NCBI GenBank assembly: GCA_028717055.1
Contig: JAQUOO010000009.1
Coordinates: forward strand, 1-21,207
DNA: 21,207 nt
From: Candidatus Omnitrophota bacterium
GTDB taxonomy: Bacteria; Omnitrophota; Gorgyraeia; Gygaellales; Profunditerraquicolaceae
Direction: 5' to 3'
Shown: piece by piece, positions 1 to 8,529 of the stretch
Numbering within the stretch: the first letter of the stretch is position 1
Layout of the letters: each line of letters opens with the position of its first letter
Made by a program: the position numbers and the translations under genes
The notes under the pieces: generated by a model
What the model was told of the DNA's origin: nothing
The model's database searches: none
The model's input: the letters and a program-made list of their open reading frames with translations, nothing else

Positions 1-774
1 AGAATTCATTCCGGAAGCGGTTGTCGTAATCCCGTTAATCGTGATAAGTTCAAGCCCGGCTGCGACGATATCGTCATAACCGCCATGATTGTCTGCAACG
101 GCGCCGGCGATATTCAGGGTAACGGTATTCCCCGGAGCTTTAACAGACTGCTCAAGGATTAAATCATTCCCTGATTCTTTGGTACTTATAGCGATATTCC
201 CGCCGTTATTCGTTACTCCAACCGTCCCATCTACGGTTGTAATTGTCAAATCGCCGGTATTGAGTATGTCGATTACGCCTGATCCGGAGTTATAGGCTGC
301 GAATTTATTCACCTCGGTTTCCAAGGTAACCGGCCAGCTCATATTGGTCTTTGTGCCGTTTACGGCAAGAAGCTTTAATTCATCCGCAACGACATCGTCA
401 TAACCGTTATGATCATCATAAACAGCGCCGTTGATATCCAAAGTTACCCTCTTTCCAGAGGCCTTAACAGACTGCTCAAGGATTAGATTATTCCCTGATT
501 CTTTAGTAGCAAGGATAACATTACCGTTGTCATTGGTTACGCCCGAGGTTGAGCCGACAGTAGTTACAGTTAGAGTGCCGGTATTAAGTATATCGATAGT
601 TCCTAAGCCGGAGTTATAGGCTGCAAGTTTGCCTACCTGGGTTTCCAAGGTAGAATTCATTCCGGAAGCGGTTGTCGTAATCCCGTTAATCGTGATAAGT
701 TCAAGCCCGGCTGCGACGATATCGTCATAACCGCCATGATTGTCTGCAACGGCGCCGGCGATATTCAGGGTAAC
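1..774 (-). repeat. Tandem ~108-codon repeats inside the tpsA-like gene
   Basis: Equivalent codons (the V-T-L-x-I start) fall at 774, 447 and 123, giving periods of 327 and 324 bases (109 and 108 codons). Copy 1 is about 774-448, copy 2 about 447-124, and copy 3 is cut by the window edge. Each unit contains GGYDD or NGYDD, AAYNSG, NTGxLT and SGNxLILEQSVKA. Bases 1-127 are identical to 652-778 (offset 651), whereas copy 2 is diverged. A weaker half-copy (AYLQAINSS, NTGNLTISG, LILVDNITASG) precedes copy 1. More copies may lie beyond the window edge. Confidence 0.9.
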
Positions 775-3699
775 GGTACCGCTGGCGGTTATATTATCAA
801 CCAGGATAAGGTCGGAATGGGTAGTAATCTTTACGTCACCGCCCAAATTACTGATGCCGTTTCCAGATATAGTCAAATTACCGGTATTATCGATTTCGAT
901 ATTCCCGACACTAGAATTTATAGCCTGAAGGTAGGCAACCGCTGTTTTAAGAGGACACCCTGAACCAATACCATTGACTGCGGAAAGAATAAGACTATTG
1001 GCGGTGATATCAACTTGATTATTAGTACTAGTAATGGCTCCTTCAGAACTAAGGGTTACTTTACCGGTAGCAGTAAGCCCGCCAGTTACGCTTGCAGTTT
1101 CGCTAATAGCAGCCGGTGTGGTTTCATTTATATAGGAAGCCTTTATCCAATCTGCGCTACGGGTAGCATTAGATATGGAAACCTCATCTATTGCGCCGTC
1201 AAAACTTACCTTATAGTTATCGGTCATTTCTCCGATTGCAAGGTCAGCTATCTGCGTGGCATTTTTAGCGCTACCCTTGGTCCATGAGTATGATGCCAGT
1301 AATTGACCGTTACGGTAAGCGCTTAGACCGGAAGAATCAACTGTAACTGTTAGATAAACCCAATTTGTTGAAGCAGCGCCCAATAACGTAGAAGACGGAT
1401 ACACATAATTCTGGGAATCACCAAAGTAATAAAATTGATAATACCCTCTATGAGAATCAAAAGTCCATCCATTCGCGGCGCTAGCCGGATAGTCACCCAA
1501 AAATGCTATCCAAGTTCCCTGATCAAGAATATCTGCCTTAACCCAAAGTGAAATAGTCAAAGGCAGTTCGTTAAAACTACTGTTATTCGCAATGACTATC
1601 TTATTGTTAAGGACTCCACCATAGCTACTGGCATCACCTATCGTTCCAGTAACGGTAGTTACGCCCCCTACATTTTTGCCGTCATTGTCGTTTGATGTAG
1701 AATCAGAATAATCACCGTCCATATGCTGTACCATAACATAATTGGCGCTCCATACATCAGAAGGATTGTTAAAGGCATCGGCAGGCAAAGCGGAATTATT
1801 ATCATAATACATATAGAAAGTGGTATCCGAAGAATGGCTTAAGGTAGGTAATTTTACCCAGACATAAGCTACTCCATCAGTAATTGACCACTTTTCCACT
1901 TCATACGATAACGCGTATCCCTGGCTGTCTACAAAACGGATATTACTGTTTGAAAGATCAAAATCAGCACTAGTTAATTTAACTAAAACAGGAAAATCGG
2001 AAAGGTCGGAGGTTATGCCTAAAGAAACATAACTAATTGTAAAAGTGCCCTTATGCCCCCAGGTAGTAGCAATAGTAAGTAAGTTTTGGGCGGTAATCTG
2101 AAGATCTTTCGCAGATTGGATAGCCCTTACCGTTACATTAACGCCGCTTATGCTGATATCCCCTGCGGTAGAACTAGTAGTCTTTATTAAACCGAACTCC
2201 TGGTAAAAATCTCCTACACCATCATTGTTATTATCTGCTATAAAAGTAAGGCTTCCGTCATTAACGGTTAAATCGCCTCTAACGGTAAGATTATTAACTG
2301 CGGTAAAGGTGGTATTAATATTATAAATGCCACCTGTTACTACCAAATCATCGGGGTCAAGTATTGCGGTTCCAGTTTTATACCCCGGAGGAGCCCGGCC
2401 GGATAATATACCAAAGAATCCCAATTGTTTATATGCACTAACCTCGATAAAACCGGCATCCCCGGCGCCTGAGCCTGCCGAAACATCAATTATAGCGTTT
2501 TTATTTACTGTCGTATTGCCACCGGTTGAATTTACAGTAACTCTGCCTCCGGTGCCAACAATACCTAAAGCCCGGGCTTCAACTGAACTGCCTTCATCTA
2601 AAACAGTGGATGTCTCGGAAATAATGCTGACTTCTCCTGCTGTGCCGCCTTCAAGGGCGTTAGCAGAAATTAAACCCTGCTGTAAAATAGTGCCTGCCTG
2701 GATATTCATCAAGCCGCCATTAGGCAAGCCATCTACGCCATCAGCTGATATCTTACCTTTATTAATAAAATCAGTTCCGGATACAGTTATACTAATCTTT
2801 CCGGCTTGTAATGTTCCGCTGTTTATTGCGGGCGCGCCTTCGGCAACCAATTCAATTACGCCATTGTGGTTTTCTACGCTGGTCGCCTGGATTACACCGG
2901 TGTTATTTACGGCATAATCAAAAACCTTATTCAATACCTTGGCAGTCAGGATTACCTTGCCGCCATTTGCGGTGATAGAACCGGCATTCTTAACCGCGCT
3001 ATCAAATCTATTGCCGTTAGAATCAAGGACTATATCTTTTACCGCTTCATCAACCACTACGGATATGTCTGCCGCGTCATCCAGGGCTAAAGTCATCTTG
3101 GTGCCGCTGGCTAAAACTACCGTGCCCAGGCTGGCTTCTACGGAAATATTGCCGAGGTTCTGCACTGCTTGCGACAGAAGAATGACATAACCGCCATTAC
3201 GGATATGGATATTGCCGCGGTTGACAATGAAAGAATTCGCGCCGTCTTGAAAAAATTTATACTTTCCGCTTAAGAAATCGGCGTTGGTAATGTTTAAAGT
3301 AGAGGCAAGAAAACCCGCCGCATTGATATTGGCGGTTGAAGCGATATTGATACCGTTAGCATTAATCAAATAGATGATGCCGTTGGCAGTGAGCGTTCCG
3401 GCAATATCCGAAACGCTTGCGCCGGTAACGCGGTTTAACGCGGCCGAGGTAACGCTATTCTGAATGAAATTAACTGCTTCGTTTGCGGCAATACTAAAGC
3501 TGGAGTAATCGATAACGACTTTATCGGTAGCGGCGGTAATAGTAAGCGCGGTATTGTCGCTGGAATATTCAATGGTAGCGCTGCCTTGGGTAACTTTCGC
3601 GCCTTGCGGAAGGGCATATAAAAAATTAGGGCAGCATAATAACGCTGCTGCGATTATCGCCGTCCCAAACGCAAAAATATTTTTGTTACGTAACGCCAT
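1..3699 (-). CDS. TpsA-type large secreted adhesin (filamentous haemagglutinin N-terminal domain), 3' end outside window
   Basis: An open frame runs without a stop from ATG at 3699 to base 1 (1233 codons), so the protein is larger than seen. Residues 1-29 look like a signal peptide (basic start, hydrophobic core, LYA before the cut). Residues about 30-150 match the TPS haemagglutination/secretion domain: VNFIQ, TANGIIYLINANGINI (the NPNG-like loop) and GFLAST. Residues to about 540 are repetitive beta-helix-like sequence rich in GG, N, V and I. Residues about 547-661 resemble DUF2341 (starts WGHKG, contains IRFVDSQG and YMYYDN) and about 662-856 a LamG/concanavalin-like lectin domain ending in SADWIKASY. 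After about residue 900 come ~108-residue repeats. A Shine-Dalgarno-like GGAAAG (3707-3712) lies 7 bases before the ATG. Inferred role: exported by the adjacent TpsB and displayed or released as an adhesin, possibly carbohydrate-binding. The ligand is unknown. Confidence 0.9.
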   Translation of the reverse strand, partial: MALRNKNIFAFGTAIIAAALLCCPNFLYALPQGAKVTQGSATIEYSSDNTALTITAATDKVVIDYSSFSIAANEAVNFIQNSVTSAALNRVTGASVSDIAGTLTANGIIYLINANGINIASTANINAAGFLASTLNITNADFLSGKYKFFQDGANSFIVNRGNIHIRNGGYVILLSQAVQNLGNISVEASLGTVVLASGTKMTLALDDAADISVVVDEAVKDIVLDSNGNRFDSAVKNAGSITANGGKVILTAKVLNKVFDYAVNNTGVIQATSVENHNGVIELVAEGAPAINSGTLQAGKISITVSGTDFINKGKISADGVDGLPNGGLMNIQAGTILQQGLISANALEGGTAGEVSIISETSTVLDEGSSVEARALGIVGTGGRVTVNSTGGNTTVNKNAIIDVSAGSGAGDAGFIEVSAYKQLGFFGILSGRAPPGYKTGTAILDPDDLVVTGGIYNINTTFTAVNNLTVRGDLTVNDGSLTFIADNNNDGVGDFYQEFGLIKTTSSTAGDISISGVNVTVRAIQSAKDLQITAQNLLTIATTWGHKGTFTISYVSLGITSDLSDFPVLVKLTSADFDLSNSNIRFVDSQGYALSYEVEKWSITDGVAYVWVKLPTLSHSSDTTFYMYYDNNSALPADAFNNPSDVWSANYVMVQHMDGDYSDSTSNDNDGKNVGGVTTVTGTIGDASSYGGVLNNKIVIANNSSFNELPLTISLWVKADILDQGTWIAFLGDYPASAANGWTFDSHRGYYQFYYFGDSQNYVYPSSTLLGAASTNWVYLTVTVDSSGLSAYRNGQLLASYSWTKGSAKNATQIADLAIGEMTDNYKVSFDGAIDEVSISNATRSADWIKASYINETTPAAISETASVTGGLTATGKVTLSSEGAITSTNNQVDITANSLILSAVNGIGSGCPLKTAVAYLQAINSSVGNIEIDNTGNLTISGNGISNLGGDVKITTHSDLILVDNITASGTVTLNIAGAVADNHGGYDDIVAAGLELITINGITTTASGMNSTLETQVGKLAAYNSGLGTIDILNTGTLTVTTVGSTSGVTNDNGNVILATKESGNNLILEQSVKASGKRVTLDINGAVYDDHNGYDDVVADELKLLAVNGTKTNMSWPVTLETEVNKFAAYNSGSGVIDILNTGDLTITTVDGTVGVTNNGGNIAISTKESGNDLILEQSVKAPGNTVTLNIAGAVADNHGGYDDIVAAGLELITINGITTTASGMNS

Positions 3700-3776
3700 T
3701 GCGGAACTTTCCGGTTTAATTCGTAGGTTATTGGAATTGCTGAGGTTCTACTTCTATTAAAATACAAACTTAGGGA

Positions 3777-3805
3777 AGTATGCCATATAATTTTGCCCTT
3801 GTCAA
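3777..3805 (-). promoter_or_regulatory. Sigma70-like promoter for the tpsA-like gene
   Basis: On the minus strand a perfect -35 TTGACA (3805-3800) is followed by a 17-base spacer and a -10-like CATACT (3782-3777, 4 of 6 matches to TATAAT). It sits in the 126-base gap between the end of tpsB and the start of tpsA, which would put transcription start near 3770 and leave a leader of about 70 bases. This suggests that tpsA can be transcribed apart from tpsB. Found by eye only; no terminator was seen upstream of it. Confidence 0.5.
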
Positions 3806-3825
3806 GTTTTTCAGCCAATTTTTTG

Positions 3826-5550
3826 TTAAAAATCCTTGGTAACCTGGGCCCAGGTCCGGGCGCCGTTACCGTCCGACGGCATTTTACCCAAAGGCCAGGC
3901 TACTTCGACCCTCACGGAAAGGCTCTTGGGAAGATTAAACCGCACTCCACAGCCCGCGGAACTCAAAGATTTATTCTTATCCTGGGTATCGGTAGGCCTT
4001 TTCAAATGCACCCTGCCCCAATCATAAAAAGTAACTATTCTCAAGGCATCATAGATTTTAACTTTACTAAAGGGAACATTTATATCTTTGGGCAGTAAAT
4101 ACAAAGGGCAGGACCATTCAAAGGTCGTGGTATACCCCTGATCGCCCACTGCCTCTGCCGAAGGATAACCGCGAACATTGGTAATGCCGCCTAACTGGAA
4201 TTGCTCGGTTGAAGGTAAAATATAGGGGCTTAACTGAACCTGACTCTTCCACAAAAGGGTCGAGGAAAAAGGCATCCTCTGCAGCCTTAAAAGATTAATC
4301 CCGTTTTTGACAAACTTGCCCCCTGCCCCGGAAGTGCTGGCATTGCTGTCCTTTGCTTTTAACCCGCCCATAATATTCGGTATGCCGCAATCCAACTCAT
4401 AAGTGAATATGGTCCGGCCGAACGTATCGGACAAATCCATATCAAAACCGGCCTTGGCAATACGCAGCCTGTCTTTACTGGTAAGCGCATTCTCCTGGTA
4501 ATTGTTAACGTCTTTATAATCGAATCCTAAATTGAGATTCATATCAAAATTCTCGGTATCTATCAGGTTCTGGTTGGCGAATAAACCGTAAAGCTTGCTC
4601 CTGCCGTGGACATCGGAATCTTTATACTCTTTACCCAACTTTACCCTGCTTAAAGTGGCGTAAGCTCCCGCTTCCAAAGTGTTATTCACCGGAACGGCAT
4701 AACGCAGGCTGTTTAAATAGTAGGTTCCAGCCTCGGCCACCTGATATTGATAGCTCAATTTATCGTCAAAACCCAAAAGGTTATTATCTGTAAAACGGGC
4801 TGAATACCTGTTTCCGTATATATAACGGGAGCCGAAATTATCATAGTCAAAACCAACGTGTATGGGCAGGTTATCTTTTACCTCCAGAGTTAAATCCGTA
4901 GTGCCGGGCTCTTTACCCGGGGCAAGCACGGTTTTGCAAAATCTGTCTGGAGCCTCGTTTATTTTAATCAAATCTTTCCTTAATATATTGTAATTAAACG
5001 GCGCGCCTTTTTTCAGGGTAATTTTACTCTTAAGCAGCCTTGAACTGAAATAGCGGTTACCCCTTACATCTATACTCCCCATCATCCCTTCTAAAACCCG
5101 GATCTCTACAACGCCCTCTGCTCCTATTTTCTGGGGAGGCAGGTAAGCGCGCGAAGTAATATAACCATCCTGCCGGTAAATATCGGTAATCATATCCGCC
5201 GCTTTTTGCAATTCTTTGATGGTAATTGTCTGATTTTTCAAAGGCTTGGTTATGGCTTCGATTTCTTTAGCGGATATCAGGGTGACTCCGGTAACATTGA
5301 TTTTCCTGGGGGTTATTTTTTCCAAGGAATCGATTTTTGCTTGAGGAGGGTTCAATTCCGGCGGAGCCTCAGGAGCTTTTCTTTTAGCTTCTACCCTGCT
5401 TCTAAGCTCTGCATTCCGGTCTTCCAAACTTGTTTTTCTTTCTTCGGCGCTTAATTCTGCGGTAGGCGAAGGAGCAGCGAAAGAGAAACTCTTAAGAGAA
5501 AATAAAAAAAGGCCCGTGAATATTAAAGCGGGTATCCTGTCTCTATGCAT
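3826..5550 (-). CDS. TpsB outer-membrane transporter (ShlB/FhaC/HecB family)
   Basis: A 574-residue protein of the usual TpsB length. It would sit in the outer membrane and translocate the neighbouring TpsA using no ATP. Residues 1-25 form a signal peptide. Residues 35-75 are a charged, proline-rich linker (helix H1/linker region). POTRA 1 is at about 83-155 (INVTGVTL start) and POTRA 2 at about 156-227 (SIDVRGNRYF start). Residues 229-574 form the barrel, with the family's VRGY motif at 459-462 (loop L6) and a C-terminal phenylalanine as expected for a beta-barrel assembly signal. An AAGGAGAG ribosome site lies just upstream of the ATG, and the stop of the preceding POTRA gene is 24 bases away, so the two are probably cotranscribed. 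FhaC/ShlB assignment is firm; the substrate is inferred from adjacency. Confidence 0.95.
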   Translation of the reverse strand: MHRDRIPALIFTGLFLFSLKSFSFAAPSPTAELSAEERKTSLEDRNAELRSRVEAKRKAPEAPPELNPPQAKIDSLEKITPRKINVTGVTLISAKEIEAITKPLKNQTITIKELQKAADMITDIYRQDGYITSRAYLPPQKIGAEGVVEIRVLEGMMGSIDVRGNRYFSSRLLKSKITLKKGAPFNYNILRKDLIKINEAPDRFCKTVLAPGKEPGTTDLTLEVKDNLPIHVGFDYDNFGSRYIYGNRYSARFTDNNLLGFDDKLSYQYQVAEAGTYYLNSLRYAVPVNNTLEAGAYATLSRVKLGKEYKDSDVHGRSKLYGLFANQNLIDTENFDMNLNLGFDYKDVNNYQENALTSKDRLRIAKAGFDMDLSDTFGRTIFTYELDCGIPNIMGGLKAKDSNASTSGAGGKFVKNGINLLRLQRMPFSSTLLWKSQVQLSPYILPSTEQFQLGGITNVRGYPSAEAVGDQGYTTTFEWSCPLYLLPKDINVPFSKVKIYDALRIVTFYDWGRVHLKRPTDTQDKNKSLSSAGCGVRFNLPKSLSVRVEVAWPLGKMPSDGNGARTWAQVTKDF

Positions 5551-5574
5551 ATAAAACTCTCCTTATTTAATATT

Positions 5575-5976
5575 TTACTCTTTGGCTTCAATTACAAGCC
5601 TATAGCCTTCTATCCGATAAGATACCTGCGGAAGCGCCTGATGAGGTTTTTTCCGGTAAAGTTCTTTGAGCGAATCGATAAGCTGCTGTATATCTTTGGA
5701 AGTAAGCCAATGCCTGAAATAAGGCTCAATCAGGGAGTTGACTTCGCCGCTGTCAAGAAGAGTAACTCCTTTTACAACAATATTCTCAATATACGCCTTC
5801 TGCCCTTTTTCTATCTTTTCTTCCAACCGGCCGTATTCTTCCAAATCCTCAAGGCTCTTTTGGACTTGCCCAACTGCCTGCTGGGAAGAAGGCTGCCCGG
5901 CAAAAGCAGGATTTAACGCAGCGGCCACAACAATCGAAACAAGACAGTGTATTATGCAGGTAAGCGCCTTTGCCAT
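5575..5976 (-). CDS. Secreted single-POTRA protein, possible accessory of the TPS system
   Basis: A 133-residue protein. Residues 1-26 look like a signal peptide (AFA before the cut). Residues about 33-60 are charged and helix- or coiled-coil-like (KSLEDLEEYGRLEEKIEKG). Residues about 63-131 align by eye with POTRA 1 of the TpsB next door: IVVKGVTLLDSGEVNSLIEP matches INVTGVTLISAKEIEAITKP, followed by a similar helix ending in ELYRKK versus DIYRQD and a terminal strand ending V-I-E. There is no barrel and no membrane segment besides the signal, so it is predicted to be a soluble periplasmic protein. It lies 24 bases upstream of tpsB and 21 bases after aroB. Inferred role: chaperone or docking partner for TpsA or TpsB. 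A stray duplicate of the POTRA domain without function cannot be excluded. Confidence 0.75.
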   Translation of the reverse strand: MAKALTCIIHCLVSIVVAAALNPAFAGQPSSQQAVGQVQKSLEDLEEYGRLEEKIEKGQKAYIENIVVKGVTLLDSGEVNSLIEPYFRHWLTSKDIQQLIDSLKELYRKKPHQALPQVSYRIEGYRLVIEAKE

Positions 5977-5997
5977 CTCTTATCCGCTCTATATTAT

Positions 5998-7083
5998 TTA
6001 TTTTAGCCTGTTCTTTAGCGCCGTTGCGATAATTTCCAGAGGAACATCTTTTACAACCCTAACCTTACCTAACCCCGCGGCTAAAACCAGCCTGTTTCTT
6101 GAACCGATAAATTTCTTATCCCGGTAAAATGCTTTTATAATCTTTTTAAGCGTCAAGCCCTCTATTTGAGTAGGAAGCCCGCATTTCTTAATGACATTAT
6201 CTACTCTAGTATTGAGGCTATTATTTATAAAACCTAAATCCCGGCTTATCTCCAAAGCTGCCAGCATCCCCAAGGCCACTGCTTCGCCATGGGTATATTT
6301 AAAACCTGAAGCAGTTTCTATGGCATGTCCGGCGGTGTGGCCGAAATTTAAAATTATCCGCAGCCCCTTCTCTTCCCGCTCATCGCGCTGGACTATATCC
6401 GCCTTGATTTTACTTGAAGCGCTGACTACGCGCTCAAGCGCCCCTCTCTTAACCTTAAGAACATCCTTCCAATTTTTTTCTAAATAGGCAAAGAGCGAAG
6501 CATCTTTTATTACTCCGTATTTTATTATCTCGGCCAAGCCGGCGCGTAATTGCCTTAGAGGAAGAGTCTTAAGCAAATCCACGTCACTAAGGACAAGGCG
6601 CGGCTGGTAAAACGCTCCAATCAGGTTCTTCCCCTCTTTTAAATCCACCGCGGTTTTCCCGCCGATGGCAGAATCCACTTGAGCCAGTAAAGTGGTTGGT
6701 ATCTGTATGTAAGGGATACCGCGTTTATAAATAGAGGCGGCCAGGCCGCTCAAGTCTCCGACAACTCCACCGCCTAGAGCAATGATAAAAGTGCGCTTTT
6801 TAAGGTCGAACCTGGCCAAATCATTTATTACAGAAGCCAATGTAGAAATGGATTTGCTTCTTTCCGTATCCGGAATGGCTTTAACCTTAAAGCTTAACCC
6901 GCCTCTCTGCAATTCTTTGGACAAACGGGAAAAACAGGCCTTTTTCACCAGCGGATTAGTAATTATATAAGCGCTATTCCCCAAATTCAATTTCCCAACA
7001 TATTCAGTCAACCGGGAAAGCGCGCCTGAACCTATCACTATATCGTAGGAACGTTTATCAAGTTTCACCCTAATAGTGCGCAT
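5998..7083 (-). CDS. aroB: 3-dehydroquinate synthase
   Basis: A 361-residue, full-length AroB that converts DAHP to 3-dehydroquinate, the second step of the shikimate pathway (cytoplasm, NAD and a divalent metal). The NAD-binding GGGVVGDLSG is at 104-113, followed by PTTLLAQVDSAIGGKTAVD and the GKNLIGAFYQP segment. Metal ligands expected from the E. coli enzyme are present at E185, H249 (NFGHT) and H265 (THGEA). The start lies one base after the stop of the site-2 protease gene, which points to translational coupling. No other shikimate genes are in the window. Confidence 0.97.
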   Translation of the reverse strand: MRTIRVKLDKRSYDIVIGSGALSRLTEYVGKLNLGNSAYIITNPLVKKACFSRLSKELQRGGLSFKVKAIPDTERSKSISTLASVINDLARFDLKKRTFIIALGGGVVGDLSGLAASIYKRGIPYIQIPTTLLAQVDSAIGGKTAVDLKEGKNLIGAFYQPRLVLSDVDLLKTLPLRQLRAGLAEIIKYGVIKDASLFAYLEKNWKDVLKVKRGALERVVSASSKIKADIVQRDEREEKGLRIILNFGHTAGHAIETASGFKYTHGEAVALGMLAALEISRDLGFINNSLNTRVDNVIKKCGLPTQIEGLTLKKIIKAFYRDKKFIGSRNRLVLAAGLGKVRVVKDVPLEIIATALKNRLK

Positions 7084-7084
7084 A

Positions 7085-7702
7085 TTAAACTCCCAGAAGC
7101 CGCAAAATCAATTCAACTAGCGGCCAGACAAGCCAGTTTAAAGCTCCCAGCCAAATCAAAGCCAGCAATATAATGAAAGAATACGTTTCAATCTCGGCGT
7201 AACTGGAAGCTAACGGTTCAGGAAGCAACCCCATTAATATGCGCGAACCATCCAAGGGAGGGATAGGGATAAGATTAAAAACACCAAGGACCACATTGAT
7301 AGCGATTAAATTAATAATCAAAGAAACTGCCATAAGAGGCAAAGGAATAACCCTTATTACTGCGGCAAGGATTACCGCGAAAACAAGATTCACTGCCGGG
7401 CCGCTTGCTCCAATCAAAACCATGTCTCTTTTAGGGTTCTTCAGCGCCCAGTAATTGACCGGCACCGGCTTGGCGGCGCCAAAAACAAATCTGCCCCCGG
7501 AGCTGACAAAAAGAAGCAACGGTAAAATGAAGGTCCAAAACAGGTCTATATGGGCCAGAGGATTAAGGGTCAACCTTCCGGAATATTTTGCGGTGGGGTC
7601 GCCCAATTTAAAAGCGACCCATCCATGGGCAAATTCATGGACGGTCATAGCGATAACCAAAAGGCCGAAAGACAGGCCAAAAGCCAAAAGTAAACTTATC
7701 AA
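7085..7702 (-). CDS. Site-2 protease-like M50 membrane metalloprotease
   Basis: A 205-residue integral membrane protein with the zinc motif HEFAH (H22-E23...H26) in the first membrane segment, the NPxxH-like LNPLAHID at 46-53, and the second-half signature NLIPIPPLDG with D151 as third ligand. Several hydrophobic stretches (about 5-25, 52-66, 103-123, 124-148, 172-190) fit the family. It belongs to the short S2P group without a PDZ domain, which cleaves membrane-embedded substrates. The substrate cannot be told. Its start overlaps the stop of the SH3b gene by 4 bases and its stop lies 1 base from aroB. Confidence 0.92.
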   Translation of the reverse strand: MISLLLAFGLSFGLLVIAMTVHEFAHGWVAFKLGDPTAKYSGRLTLNPLAHIDLFWTFILPLLLFVSSGGRFVFGAAKPVPVNYWALKNPKRDMVLIGASGPAVNLVFAVILAAVIRVIPLPLMAVSLIINLIAINVVLGVFNLIPIPPLDGSRILMGLLPEPLASSYAEIETYSFIILLALIWLGALNWLVWPLVELILRLLGV

Positions 7703-8526
7703 CTCACAACCTCAATTATCTTCACTTCGATCACGGGAGGCTTTTCCTGGGGAGCGCTGATTATTTTACCAACCAACTTTACTTTTCTGTAGTTAAGGGC
7801 ATTCAGGCTCGCGCGGTTACCCTTCAATAAAAACACCTTATTGTCCGAGGTAATAAATTTATGGGTGGCTTTGCGGAAAAATACCATTCCATAAGGCTCA
7901 ACCTTGCCCGTAAAGACGGCTAACCCTTCGGGGTTGCCGGAAACACCCTCCGGCTCTTTAAGCGCGGGGGTTTCTTGCGCAGGCTTTACTGCCACGACAA
8001 CCTTATTCACAAACTTTTTATAAACCCAGCCGAAACTATTCTGGATGGGTTCGATTTTATACCAATCTCCCGCCTCTGAAATTACGTTAACCACTTCTGC
8101 CTTATCGGCTATGCCGACAATAGGAGCGCTTTCGCTGGGCTTTAAACGAATATTAACGCGGTCCCCCAAAAGCTTGGCGGATAAACACCTGGGAGCCGTT
8201 TCCGGAACTGCCGCCGGAGCGGCGGCGGCAAGCGCCTCGGTTGATTTTATGCAGGCAACCAGGCTCTTTTTGATATAGACGGGGATTTTCCGGGGGAGCC
8301 TGACCTTATACCAGCCATACATCTCCAGGACCACTTCCACCTGCTCCCCTTTATCCAAAGTGGCTATTACAATAGAATTGACATTCGCGTCATTGCGCAA
8401 ATTTATGCCCTTGGCATTAATCTCGCCGGTAAACGGCGCTTTATCTTCGGCGTAAACCAAACCGAAAAATAAAACCAGGGCAACCGGCGCAAAAATGACG
8501 GACTTCCAGGAATTTCTTGAACGCAT
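7699..8526 (-). CDS. Secreted protein with two SH3b domains and an unassigned C-terminal domain
   Basis: 275 residues. Residues 1-26 are a signal peptide (VYA before the cut). Bacterial SH3 domains are at about 35-94 (INLRNDANVNS then GWYKVRLP) and 114-174 (VNIRLKPSES then DWYKIEP and GWVYKKFV); such domains usually bind peptidoglycan. Alanine- and proline-rich linkers separate them (98-113, 180-200). The C-terminal 70 residues (GKVEPYGMVF, FLLKGNRASLN, KVKLVGKI) form a beta-rich segment that looks OB-fold-like, but I do not recognise a named family. It shares the transcription unit with the SPOR protein and the small basic protein, which suggests an envelope role. Confidence 0.85.
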   Translation of the reverse strand: MRSRNSWKSVIFAPVALVLFFGLVYAEDKAPFTGEINAKGINLRNDANVNSIVIATLDKGEQVEVVLEMYGWYKVRLPRKIPVYIKKSLVACIKSTEALAAAAPAAVPETAPRCLSAKLLGDRVNIRLKPSESAPIVGIADKAEVVNVISEAGDWYKIEPIQNSFGWVYKKFVNKVVVAVKPAQETPALKEPEGVSGNPEGLAVFTGKVEPYGMVFFRKATHKFITSDNKVFLLKGNRASLNALNYRKVKLVGKIISAPQEKPPVIEVKIIEVVS

Positions 8527-8529
8527 AGG

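Noticed and set aside
1..778. Regular repeats as a possible CRISPR array
   Set aside because: The period is about 325 bases with no short repeats and variable spacers, and the whole region translates in one open frame as a protein repeat.
2327..2917. A 196-residue open frame on the plus strand
   Set aside because: It lies wholly opposite the tpsA-like gene, which has a signal peptide and domain matches. Its proline/serine/threonine-rich sequence is what antisense of a repetitive gene gives.
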